NCBI GenBank assembly: GCA_018340375.1
Contig: JAFFJZ010000013.1
Coordinates: forward strand, 8,114,001-8,178,000
DNA from: Gonatopus flavifemur
Taxonomy: Eukaryota > Arthropoda > Insecta > Hymenoptera > Dryinidae
Direction: 5' to 3'
DNA: 64,000 nucleotides
The position numbers and the translations under genes were made by a program. This document shows, piece after piece, positions 10,341 to 21,325 of this stretch. Under the pieces are notes generated by a model, which worked only from the letters and a program-made list of their open reading frames with translations, made no database searches and had not been told where the DNA came from. The stretch's first letter is position 1. The number at the start of each line of letters is the position of its first letter.

Positions 10341-13300
10341 ATGGTTTATTCACCTAACGAATGTGTTGATATTTTCATGATCTTGGGTGAGTGTCGCGGA
10401 GTGTATCAAAGAGCGTCACGATTGTACAGAGAGCGGTTTGGAGATCGGCAGCATCATCCTTCTCCAGAAGTCATTCGCCAGGTTGAAAGAAATTGTCGAC
10501 AAGGAAGGGTTGGTCAACGCCGAAACAATCAAGGTTTCAACTTTAACGACCCTCGATGCGTTGCTGTTTTAGCAATAATACACATGAATCCTCATGTTAG
10601 TTTACGTGATATTGAACGCGATTTGGGTATTCTACGCAGTACGGCACACAGAATTCTACAAGCTGCTCAATATCATCCGTACCACATCACACTGACCCAA
10701 GAATTATCTCAACAAGATATGCAGAATCGGTTTAACTTTTGCCATTGGGCTTTACAGAGGTTGAACGAAGCGCCCGATTTCTTTCGATATGTTCTTTTCA
10801 GTGATGAATCAACGTTTCAAAGTACTGGCTTGTTAAATCGTCACAATAGCCACTATTGGTCAGCGCAAAACCCGCACTGGACTCAACAAGTTGATCATCA
10901 GCATCGGTGGAGTATAAATGTTTGGTGTGGAATTCTAGACAATCAAGTTACTCCCGACTGGAAATTGTCATCAGGTTAACCCAACATATGATGAGGACCT
11001 GACAAGGTCATCCGAAATAAGGAATACCCGTTACGGTCCTGATCGGGATTAGGTGTGGATGACTCACGTATGGATGACCTCATTTGGTCCTAGTCAGGAT
11101 TTCCTCAAATTATCCTGAAAAGGTCGAAGTAGGTTTTCCTCGCTGTATCCGCATCAGGACCTTGTTCGGTCATCCTAAGATCATGGACATTGTTTGATAA
11201 ACTGAATACAAGAATGTACAGACTTGATTTCAGATTGTACACTCTTTGATTAAACAAATTTTCCTTCAATAAGAAGAACATGTTTGAACGATTTTCAACT
11301 GTGCCTGTTTTTAAATTCAATCTCTTCATTCCGAACACATTACCTACTTCTGAAAACTGTTGAACAATTTGTTCAATCTATTCTCAATGTGAATTGAAAA
11401 CTAACTATTTGGGTTTTAATTAGGCGGAACTTATGAAAATTTCACAAGATTTTCCACGTTATGCATACAGCGAAAAAAACTTAGCAAACGTTCAACCATC
11501 ATCAGCGAAATAAGTATTTCATTTAACTTATCACAATTCTCATAAGGTTGATTTATTGACTATTCAGCATCATTTTTCTTTCCTACACATCACATCATCT
11601 GAGTATTATTCAAAGAGTATATATGAACTGAATGAATATGTGTTTCGTCATAATCAAATATAAGTTTCGAACAAGTACTCTTCTTTCGTTATTTCTTGAT
11701 TAATACGCATAAAAAAATCTGTTATTGAGTGCAAAATGAATTATTGAATCAGTTATCACTGCTGTAATATGTAAAAAATCATAAGTTGCTGATGTGGTGA
11801 CAATTAATTCTATTCAAATATACGATAATATCAACAACGACAATATCTATATCAATATTAATTTACATCAGTATTTCTCGGAAACAACTCAGAAATCCCA
11901 ATCATTTTGTAATAATAAAGGTCATGAAGAACTCATTCGATCAAAAATATTTCAAGCGAATGTTCAAAATGAAATGCAAAAAACTTGAATTATTCACTTT
12001 CAGCTCGACGGATGGTTTTACTTTTCAAATTAAAAAGTACTCTTGAAGTTGAAATCTGTTAATTTCAGAAAAAAGCCTCATTTTCTGAGTTGAATTTGTT
12101 GTTAGGGTGATGATAAACTTGTGAGAAGAGTTTGAAAGTTGAGTGGAATCTATATTGATCAGGAAAGTCCAAATCGTGTGGCAAAAGTTAGAAAATCTGT
12201 CAACTTAGCTCACGGCGCATGGGCTTTTCTTCAATAAACCAAATGCTGGCAGGAGAAATTCATCAAAATATAGTGGATTCAAAGTGATGTGAAGTAAGAG
12301 AGGACCGAAATATTCATTAGATTTTATTCGTTCTTATAAACGTTCTAAAAAATAAGAAAAGACTATAGAAGATCCAAAGTGTCGTCTTCCCATATTTTTG
12401 TTCCAATAATGTTGTGTCATGTTCCTACAAATAAATGTTATTATATTTATGAAACAGGTTCGATACACATGTTTTCTCAACCTAACACTAGTTACTGGTG
12501 AAAAGATACGAAAATGCACACTCAAAAATGCACATCATTGAAACAAAAATATTGAGAGACGATACATTGAGTCATACATAGCCTTACCATATTTATCAAC
12601 ATTTTTATAATAACTAATAAAATTCAATGCATTTATCTGTCCTCTCTTACTTCACATCACTTTGAATTCACTATATTTTGATGAATTTCTCCTGCCAGCA
12701 TTTGGTTTAGTAAAGAAAAGCTGATAGAATACCCATGCGCTGTCAGCTAAGTTGACAGATTTTCCAACTTTGCCACACGATTTGGACTTCCTGATCAATA
12801 TAGATTCCACTCAACTTTCAAACTCTTCCTACAAGTTTATTATCACTCTAACAACAAATTCAACTCAGAAGATAAGGCTTTTTTCTCAAATTTGAAAATT
12901 TCAACTCCAAGAGTGCTCTTCAATTTGAAAAATAAAACCATCCGACGAGCTGCAAGTGAATAATTCAAGTTTTTTGTTATTCATTTTGAACATTCTTTTG
13001 ACATATTTTTGATCAAATGAGTTCTTCGTGACTCATATTTCTTACAAAATCAATATGATCTCTGAGTTTTTGCCTAGAAGTGCTGATGTAAGTATTTGAA
13101 GAAAATTCATTTTCACTGCATCAACAAATTACGATTTTTTGACACGTTACAACAGGCATGACTGATTTACTTAATCATTTTGCACTTACTAACACACTTT
13201 TTGATACACATTATTCAAGAAATAACCACCACACATTTCACAAAAATAATTCATCCATTTGTTGATCACATAAATTTAACCTCACATCTGTCAACCGAAC

Positions 13301-13967
13301 TGCAATTTTCACACAGGCTCATAGATTAGTTTTGATTTATTTTTGAGGTTTTAGTAAGGAATTCCTCACAAAATCCTAATTAGTCTTTCCTGATGGGGTC
13401 CTCATAATAGTGCAGCGTGACATGACTTGTTAGGTCCTGATGAGGTTGCCTTATCAGGACCTGATCTGGATCAAGGTTTACCTGATCTGGTCCATGGGGT
13501 AAATTTCTAGTCGGGCTGGGCCGGATTTTTTTGATGGAACTGTTAACGGTCCTAATTATCTACAGTTTTTACAGAATGAATTACCAGTTCTCATGGAAGA
13601 TGTGACATTAGCAACTAGGCAGAGGATGTGTTATCAGCAAGACGGTGCACCACCACACTTTGCTCGATGTGTGAAGGATTATCTAAATATCCTTTTCTCC
13701 AATCGTTGGAATGGTCGAGGTGGATTTGTACTGTGGCCGGCAAGATCTCCTGATCTCACCCCTCTAGATTTTCATTTGTGGGGTTACGTAAAAAATGTCG
13801 TTTATACCAACCGACCAACAACACCTGTGGATCTACAACAACGCATCAGATACGCAATTGCGAATATTCGTGCAGAAGTTTTTCAGTCTGTTCTTGGAAA
13901 CTTTCGACGCCGGCTGGAGTTATGTATTGAAGTGAATGGCGGTCAATTCGAACATCTCCTGCAATAA
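10341..13967 (+). pseudogene. DD41D (Tc1/mariner) transposase, split
   Basis: The N-terminal piece starts MVYSPNECVDIFMILGECRG (DUF4817-type helix-turn-helix) and includes HMNPHVSLRDIERDLGI (second helix-turn-helix) and the first catalytic Asp in LFSDESTF. After the insertion the C-terminal piece carries the second Asp in CYQQDGAPPHFAR and the third in ARSPDLTPLDFHLWGY. The spacing equals the intact copy (41 residues between the second and third Asp). It ends at the same C-terminus (GNFRRRLELCIEVNGGQFEH). Not functional as it stands. Confidence 0.9.
10953..13516. mobile_element. Foldback-like CCC..GGG element in the DD41D transposase
   Basis: It begins CCCGACTGGAAATT and ends AATTTCTAGTCGGG, with CT on both sides where the uninterrupted copy reads straight through. 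Near the ends the interior repeats variants of AGGTCCTGATGAGG. Most of the rest is one imperfect inverted repeat: about 11600-12330 pairs with 12640-13300, around a spacer near 12480. No open reading frame of note. It may be two events (an outer element and an inner hairpin) or one foldback element. Confidence 0.75.
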
Positions 13968-14464
13968 GTGTGTCTTACCCGTCAACGGATTTGTGCCATC
14001 TGTAATTATAAAACGACGAACTGGAAAAATAAATAATTTTTTAATTATTGTTCCAAATTTGGCATTCATTATCGTTCTCAAGGTCGAATTCGAGGTCGAA
14101 ACGTGGGGTTTCACTTTAACTTTGATAACTTTGGTCAGAGAAACAACTCGTCTGAGGCTTTCCCGTGAAAATCCATAGAAAATGGTTTTTTGACCTTCAA
14201 ATGACCTCTGAATGACCTGATATGTTAACATATTCGGACGTAAAATTTTCCGCTCTTCCCATTTCTGAGGTCGAACGTAGGGTTTTCCTTTGAAAAAACA
14301 TACTTTGACCATCAATTATGCTCAAAATTGACCTCAAGGTCAAATTCAAGGTCACCATCTTATGGCCCCCTTCGAACCCTACAACTTTTATCTGAACAAT
14401 TTTTTTCCCCCTCCATTCCCTGAAGAGTTATTCAGCTGTCCTGTTTCAAATGGGACGCCCTGTA

Positions 14465-15814
14465 TGTAGATTCGATAAAGTTGACTTCAAGGAATAAGAA
14501 TCAATTTATTCATTTTGATCGAATAGAATTTTCATTTTGGTTCAATAAAAGATTCCAACTTCCAGACATCGTTGATGTTCAAGATCTACGCAGGATCGCC
14601 ATGCGACATGTGGATTGTCATGCATATAGTCGTTTGTAGATTATTTCAATACTTCTAATTCTTGGAAGTTCCATTAACACGGAAAAGATTTCAATATTCA
14701 ACAAACTGATTGTCAATTTGAGGAGGAAAGAGCTTCAATGAAGAATTTGATAAATTTGAAAATCTGTCATTGGCGGTTTCTCAACTACTTTTCATAACGA
14801 AACTACCAATTTTCGGCGCGACACTAAATTTTTCAGAGTAAGACTACTGAACTGGAACTTGCACATTCATGATCATAAGTTCCGATAGAAGTTTGTTTTC
14901 TATAAATTAACAGTCAGGGTGCTGAATATTGAAAAATTCCGTTTTGTCGTTCAGTGAACGAGAAGGTACGAGGAGGAGGTATGAATATCTCATGTCTGAA
15001 TTCTGTTTCGTGCGAATCCTGAATTAGATCTGTTTATTTTTTTATGTGATTTGATTCAGTTTGTTTTGATTTTCCGATCCAGCAATACTTTCTTCTATAT
15101 AAGTTATAGATTCCGTCCTATTCATGTTTATACTCTCATAATCATCAAGTTGTTTGATTTCTATTTTCAGTGTATATGCATATACATGGAAAAAATGTTT
15201 GATAGGATTTAACAACGACGGAGGTGGAATACGACATTACCAAAATTTCTTTTGATATTTTCTAGAACTCTGATCAAATCTACTACCATGGCAGTAATCT
15301 CAACTCCGGCCATTCTACTAGAACTCCTATAAAGATTACAAGAAATTTCAATAGTCCCGTATTTTACTGAACTTGTTGGTAAACCTAATAATTTTGCGAA
15401 TGATTCCATCGTATTTCGTCTAATGTAACTTTACTTATGCAATAATGTAAACAGATGTTTGATTTTTTGTGATCAACAATTGTAATTTTATTTCGTCATA
15501 TACTTATAATATTTATATGAAAACATTCATATTGTGGTGTACAAAATCACCAAATCGCAAGATTATATGTAAAATTAATATTTCTAGAACATGTCCATTC
15601 GTTATAATAATGAAGACTGATGATTGTAATGAAGACTGATTCGCAATACATATGGAGAATTTGATTTCCTATCTTTCAAATGCCAAATTTCCTTGTAGAA
15701 TGCTTCATTTCAATTTGAAACCACGTGAGAATCAAATCAATAAAGAGTTTCAGATTATAATCAAAATTTAGTATTCAATTTATACTTTGCAAAGAGCATT
15801 GATTCGAGTGAAAC
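14465..15814. other. No recognisable feature
   Basis: No domain-bearing frame or repeat structure was found. A 66-codon minus-strand frame at 15409-15209 (MESFAKLLGLPTSSVKYGT...) has no family resemblance I can name. Confidence 0.4.
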
Positions 15815-16147
15815 CCCACACTACACAAATATGCGTGGAATATTCCCAGAATGTTCTACGAACGTTTCGCGGTATTGAGAAAACATCCCTACAGCCTTCT
15901 GTAAATGTTCTGCGAAACAATCGTACGAAGTTATATAGAAGATTGTCCGCATATTTCATGAAATCTTCCTGCGACGATCTATAGAGCTTTGTGAGAACGT
16001 TCTGAGAATATTCGAAACAGTCTCATTAAAATATTCTTAGAACGTTCTACGAATATATACGGAGCTTTATAGAATGTTTTCAGAATATTCGACTATCCAT
16101 TGCATATATTCTGAGAATATACTGAGAATCTACTTGTGCCATCTGGG
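15815..16147. mobile_element. CCC..GGG element, core GAACGTTCTGAGAATATTC
   Basis: It starts CCCACACTACACAAAT and ends ACTTGTGCCATCTGGG. The interior is a chain of degraded variants of GAACGTTCT and GAATATTC, in direct and inverted order. No coding capacity. Confidence 0.55.
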
Positions 16148-16291
16148 AAATGTTGCACATAAAAGGCGTTCTGGATCAAGATTTTTACTGCATGAAGAAA
16201 AAAGATTTCATTAGTCGATCTGAAGTAGTTTCAGGCATGTTCAAAGTCGTCGAACCAATATTTAGCCCAAGGCCGTAAGGGGCTTTTGCCT

Positions 16292-16543
16292 CACGTTGAA
16301 CCAGCACCCCGAATCGTGAAAGGCGAGGGGACCCACGTTAATCCAGCACCCCGAATCGTGAGAGGCAAGGGGACGCACGTTAATCCAGCACCCCGAATCG
16401 TGAGAGGCGAGGGGACTCACGTTAATCCAGCACACCGAATCGTGAGGGGCAAGGGGACCCACGTTAATCCAGCACCCCGAATCGTGAGAGGCGAGGGGAC
16501 TCACGTTCATCCAGCACCTCAAAGGAGACTCAATCCTATTACG
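16292..16543. repeat. GC-rich minisatellite, 42-bp period, about six units
   Basis: Units start at 16292, 16334, 16376, 16418, 16460 and 16502 with the consensus start CACGTTAATCCAGCACCCCG, followed by a GAATCGTGAGAGGCGAGGGG-like half. The period is a multiple of three, so both strands are open through the array (Pro/Arg/Gly-rich plus strand; Cys/Trp/Asn/Val-rich minus strand). I see no sign that either is a gene. The base composition is far more GC-rich than the surroundings. The neighbouring 16544-16957 shows nothing recognisable. Confidence 0.85.
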
Positions 16544-16965
16544 TCCACGTCGTTGTCCCTGAGTAACGCTGAACATGGGACAGTTTCTCAGTCGCCAATT
16601 GGGAAGATTGCGATTACAACTTTTGCTTGAAGCAGGCGGATCAATTCTGATCGCAGCTTCGTAACCAGCGTCTGGAAAGCCCTTGTGCACGAAATTTGAT
16701 AGAATTTGGAAACTTTTTGACGATGTTCCTAATTTCAAACAGCCACGTTGGATCCGCCATTTTTCATTTGCGAATTCCAATGGCAAATTCGTAAATGGTG
16801 ATCTTCAAAAATCCCGTATACGCATTTTCATGAAAACTTAGTTGAAATTTGTCATTCACAAAATCAGTAAGAATAGCATGTTTAGTTCCCAGCATTTTGA
16901 ATTTCGAAAAATCTAGTCATCCATTTTTATGATATGCAAAATTTCGCAACCTCAAAACGCCTCAT

Positions 16966-17112
16966 CAACGATGCCATTATTCCCTAGAAAAATCCGTAGA
17001 TTTTTCGTGATTGGTCATTTCTTTCCAAATTGGAAACATGATTGGCTGGTTGTACAAGGAACGATCAATCATCAGATGCTACGGATTTTTCTAGGGAATA
17101 ATGGCATCGCTG
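16966..17112. mobile_element. hAT-type MITE, 147 bp, 8-bp TSD
   Basis: CGCCTCAT is duplicated exactly at 16958-16965 and 17113-17120. The ends are CAACGATGCCATTATTCCCT and the inverse of CAGCGATGCCATTATTCCCT, followed by a long hairpin. The 8-bp duplication and CAG..TGCCA termini fit the hAT superfamily. Same family as the copies at 58037, 59184 and 59798. The following 17121-17778 holds nothing recognisable. Confidence 0.85.
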
Positions 17113-17778
17113 CGCCTCATACGCGAATTTATAAGTAATAATATAGGTTCCTCGCGATTTTGCTTCGCCATTGTGAATCCGCCATATTGGGAATGTGAAT
17201 TTCATTGTTTTCCTGCATAGCATCCAGACTCTGTGTCCACAAAAACCTCCGAACAAAGTTTTCAAGAAAACTAACTCAGTAGAAAAATTTTGTGTGAAAG
17301 AGTTAATTGAAATACTCATCACGTTACAGGGACATACTTCGTAATTTCAAATAGCCATAACTTCGGGAGGGAAAATCGTAATCGATCCCTCAAACTCTCA
17401 AATTGAAGAGTAAGAGTAGTACTGAATGATGCAATTAGAGATAAAGGTCAAAAAAATTTTGCGCGCCCTGTGCATAACCTCAAAAGTAGCCAGAAACGTC
17501 ATTTTCGGGGTATATAACCTCAAATATCTCAGAATCGTGACGTGCTGGGGCAATTGTGACTCCAGATTCGGATTCTACGCGGAAATTCACTCCGGAAATG
17601 ACCTTCAGTTCACCAACAACTGACAAGACCCTATTATTTGCAGGCCTGTGTTGTTCACAAATGAAGCAAAAAAATCAAAATATCGCTTTTTACACTCTTC
17701 TCAATCAGTAAAAATGGTCTACATATGGCGATATTTTGATGGTATTGCTTCATTTTTGAATAATTTCTCAGAAAAGAT

Positions 17779-17915
17779 CCCACACAGCACATCCACTGAT
17801 GTCCACGTCGCATCTCCGTGGAGGCGAGGTGGAAGAAAGGGAGACGTGGATACAAGGTGGAAAAAACGTAGAAGCGACGTGGAGGCGACGGAGAAATGCC
17901 CGCGTGCTGTACGGG
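17779..17915. mobile_element. CCC..GGG element, core CGTGGAGGCGACGTGG
   Basis: It begins CCCACACAGCACATCC and ends GCGTGCTGTACGGG, with AT on each side. The interior repeats variants of GTGGAGGCGA and ACGTGGA. No gene. The next stretch to 18255 has nothing recognisable. Confidence 0.6.
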
Positions 17916-18257
17916 ATTCAGCTCAGTGTGCATCATCAGGGATCACCGGTATCTCCATGAATAACCCAAAAGCTTTTTGGTATGTTCAAAGATGAAAATC
18001 AGGAGACGCATGCAGCTCAACATTTCAAAAAGCTATATGTTCGCAAAATTCCTTATTGAAATCCCCATCCAATCAGATCATACCGAAATTTCCAATGTTC
18101 TGTCAGTATAATTTCAGTATGATCGAAGTATGGTCGAATTTGCTAGAGATCCCTCATTCAATTAAGTTGTCCTTTGAGAGCATGCAATTGAAATCCAATA
18201 CATACCAACTAATTAATGCATTTGGAATAGGAATTTTATATCTGAAATACGACTGCG

Positions 18258-18417
18258 TTGGTATCCCTGGCGAAAGGGAAACGTGTCAAGCGTGTAGCAA
18301 GAGTATATATAAAGTTGAGGGAACGTGTATGTAGCAAAAACTGGAACATTTTAAGCGTAGAATTATTCCAGATTACGCTTCCTACACGCTGTCATTTTCA
18401 CCAGGGATCAGCCACAC
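18258..18417. mobile_element. Short hairpin MITE
   Basis: GTATCCCTGGCGAAAGGGAA with AGCGTGTAGCAAG on the left is matched in inverse by CTTCCTACACGCT and TTTTCACCAGGGATC on the right. A TATATA motif lies between. The following 18418-18744 shows no feature. Confidence 0.5.
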
Positions 18418-18744
18418 AAAGGAAAAATACTTGTTAAATTTAGGTTATTGTTTAATGGTTATGAATGGGTCAGGTGTTTTGTACACCCATACGCCAATTT
18501 AGGTCTGTCTACACGGTTTCTATATACTGTTACAGACAGGAACCCTATGTATTCTACGACATCTATTGACGCCATCATTCATTTGGTGCGCATGGGAGTG
18601 GGAATTATGAGAGGGAAATTTTAATGGATGAGGAGTGAATATGGTGTGAGATCTCGCTTGTGAAAATTGATTGGTGTGCTTTTGTTGAAGAAGAATTTAT
18701 GTGTATTTCATATTCTTCTGATTGATGCATTACGCATAGCCAAT

Positions 18745-20150
18745 TTAGATCAAAGTGAAGGAGTCTTTCAAGAAATTGTTTACTATAATTAATATTCTCA
18801 AGTCCTCAGAAAAAGAGAACTCAGTAATGTTCAACTTATTAAGTAGATTGAAAGCTTGGCACTTTATAAGTTCATTCATCATTTTAGGTCTATGAGTTGA
18901 GTACTCTGGACAATCAAAAAACACATGATTGATGGTTTGGTTTGGGAAGCCACATGTGCACTCAGGTGAATTGCAAATGTTTTTTCTGAATAAATGGTCA
19001 TTTAGTTTAACGTGACCTGATCTAATTCTTGATAAGTTGGATATTAAATATCTATTCAGAATTAACCCATGGAACCAAGGTTTATTTTTATGGTATGGTG
19101 TTTGAAAGTACGGAAAATAGTTGGATCCTTTTATTTTAGCAAAATTAGATAGGTAATTGATAGCATCAACTTTCGCTGACTTATTAAAATGCTCATATGT
19201 GTTTTTATAATAGTAATTTGAATTAGTAGGATCTGGGAGCATTAGAGATTTTTTGGCAACTTTATCAACCCATTCATTACCCTCTATGCCAACATGAGCT
19301 GGGATCCATAAGAATTTGACTTTTAGATTGTTAATATGGCAATTATATATGATTTTTTTTAGAGTGTGAATTAAGGGGTTATGCTTTCCTTTCGTATCAC
19401 TATCTCGAATTGCCACCAGAACACTGAGTGAGTCAGACATGATGGGGGAGTTTGGGAGTTTATTCTTGTGGATGTAGTTAGTGGCTATAATGAGTGCCTG
19501 CGCTTCCGCTTCAAAGATAGAACAGTATTTATGGATTTTTAGTAGCATAGTGTGGTTGATGTTTTCAATAAAAATCCCACAGCCTGTGGCAGATTGGCTT
19601 TTGGATCCATCTGTAAATATTTGGGTTGTATTTGGATATTCTTCTTGAATTATATGATTCAAAAATTGGTGAGGATTTGAGTTAGATTTAATGTGATGTC
19701 CTAGGGTAGTATTTACTTCTGTGAATAATCTAGAGTTTACATCGTATTCAAGTGCAGGAGGGATATTGCTCCTAATAATATTAGGAAACTTATGTTTAAT
19801 ATCATCCCATGATTTCAACAGGATGTCATTTGATTCAATTTTGTTTTTGTCGTTTTGTTTGTTGAGATATAGCAAGCAAGTAGAAAATTTTTCATCAAGA
19901 ATGTGTTCCTTTTGTGAAATCATTTTAACTACATATTTCCCTGTCAGATTCTACCTCCTTATGTCAAGGGGAAATTCCGATGATAAGTCTAAGAGAACGT
20001 TAGTTGGTGTGGTTTTCATTAGTCCGATAGGTAGACGAATGGCGGCAAATTGTACTCTGTCTAGTACTAATGACTGTGATTTATTAAGCTTGCCGTATGT
20101 GATTGAACCCCAGTCAAGTGTGGCTCCCAGTAGCCAAATTGAAATATTCT
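18745..20150 (-). pseudogene. 5'-truncated LINE: RT C-terminus plus RNase H
   Basis: The minus strand from about 20150 reads WLLGATLDWGSITYG and LDRVQFAAIRLPIGLMKTTP, the end of an I/R1-type reverse transcriptase. After a lesion near 19930 comes a 392-codon frame (19923-18745). It carries an RNase H domain: first acidic site in IFTDGSKSQSATGCGIFIE, Glu in FEAEAQALIIATNYI, Asp in IMSDSLSVLVAI, and WIPAHVGIEGNEWVDKVAK with the last catalytic residues. A zinc-finger-like tail follows (CNSPECTCGFPNQTINHVFFDC). The fragment interrupts the CACTA-like gene at its upstream edge and is probably a target-primed insertion. No clear target duplication was found. It may be the same clade as the LINE at 33-38 kb. 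Confidence 0.88.
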
Positions 20151-20930
20151 CAGTTCATAAGAACTGATGGACCTTCGACACCTCGTAAAGATTCTACACC
20201 AGTTTCATGTGCAATCATCATATCTCTTTTAATTGACTGATCTGTTCGAATAGGATGAACTGTACAAGACACTGGATATTTTTTTTGTCCATCAATAGTG
20301 ACTGTTGGGTGCTCACAAAAGGAGCATCCGAAATTACCAACAAATCTTTTCATATTTAACAACGCTGGCCTTGCGACAGAATCTACGCAACAAACCGTTG
20401 GATATATTTCACTGATGATTATTTCATTATCCAGTTTCCATTTGATACCAATCGTTGACAATTTATTTGCCTTATCTACAAATGGTTTTGAAAACATGTT
20501 CATATTAGGTTCATGTTTGTGAACCCACAGGCCTGCTAAAAACGCACGCTTGAATCGTTGTGTAGGTGGTAATTCGTTCAACATTATATATATTGGCCAG
20601 GTAGTTATATTACTAGACTTGGCTGTTTGACAACCGTCTGTGTTGAATATATAGGTGAAGTTCCACTTGGAACGTAATTTACACGAAGCTGGTTTTTTGT
20701 ACATTCTTCCATCATATATGTCTTGTACACATGCATCATCAATATTACCACGATTAAATCGATATTGAATCAGTTTTTGCATTTCTGGATCCTGCAGGAA
20801 ATTTCGCAGTTGTGACCTTAAATCGAAGCTCAAAAAAATGAGGCTTTATTAACACGGAAAGAACGATTGCAACTGTTGCATTGTAATATATCATCGCAAT
20901 TCAAGTTCGAACGTTTGACTAGGGGAGATT

Positions 20931-21166
20931 GGGGCAGGTTGGCGGTAAAAACTTTTGCCAATTTTTTTTACATATTTGGAATCGTGTTAGGAATTCAATA
21001 TTTGCCAGTTTCGAAGGTTCAACCTTCAACTAAAAATCACCATAGAATTAGTTACCTGAAATAAAATAGCAGAGATACGATAAATGAAAGAAGTAGAACC
21101 CAACATATCCGCCAATCTGCCCCTACGATGGGGCAAATTGGCGGTCGAGATGGGGCAAGTTGGCGG
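20931..21166. promoter_or_regulatory. pogo iterons, left group (4 copies)
   Basis: The 15-bp word GGGGCARNTTGGCGG occurs at 20931-20945 (inside the terminal repeat), 21109-21123 (inverted), 21130-21144 and 21152-21166. Placement at and near the end suggests transposase binding sites (inference). Confidence 0.75.
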
Positions 21167-21325
21167 TGGAATTAAAAGAAAATTTATGGAGATAATTATG
21201 TATACATATCGATATAAAGAGTATTGAGAACGAAAACAGAATATTTTATTCTACACTAATCATTCAAAAATGAAACTGAAATATAAACCTTCATAATAAT
21301 AACGTTGCTGATAAAATTTTGCAAT

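Larger units (their letters stand above)
9865..14462. mobile_element. DD41D mariner-like element, copy 1 (interrupted)
   Basis: CAGGGCGTCCCATTTGAAAC at the left end and its inverse at the right end are flanked by TA. The terminal inverted repeats run for about 370 bp and match those of the copy at 34118-36152. The transposase is on the plus strand in two pieces (10341-10950 and 13519-13967), because a 2.56 kb element sits in the middle of the catalytic domain. Confidence 0.92.

Noticed and set aside
13936..14315. Frames of 80-131 codons in the DD41D terminal repeats
   Set aside because: They recur in every copy of the long inverted repeat on either strand and carry no domain; shadows of the repeat.
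16262..16786. A 174-codon minus-strand frame and a 114-codon plus-strand frame across the minisatellite
   Set aside because: Both are products of the 42-bp in-phase array; no start context, domain or splice support.
17655..17995. Frames of 93 and 115 codons on opposite strands
   Set aside because: Both cross the repeat-filled element at 17779-17915; no domain.
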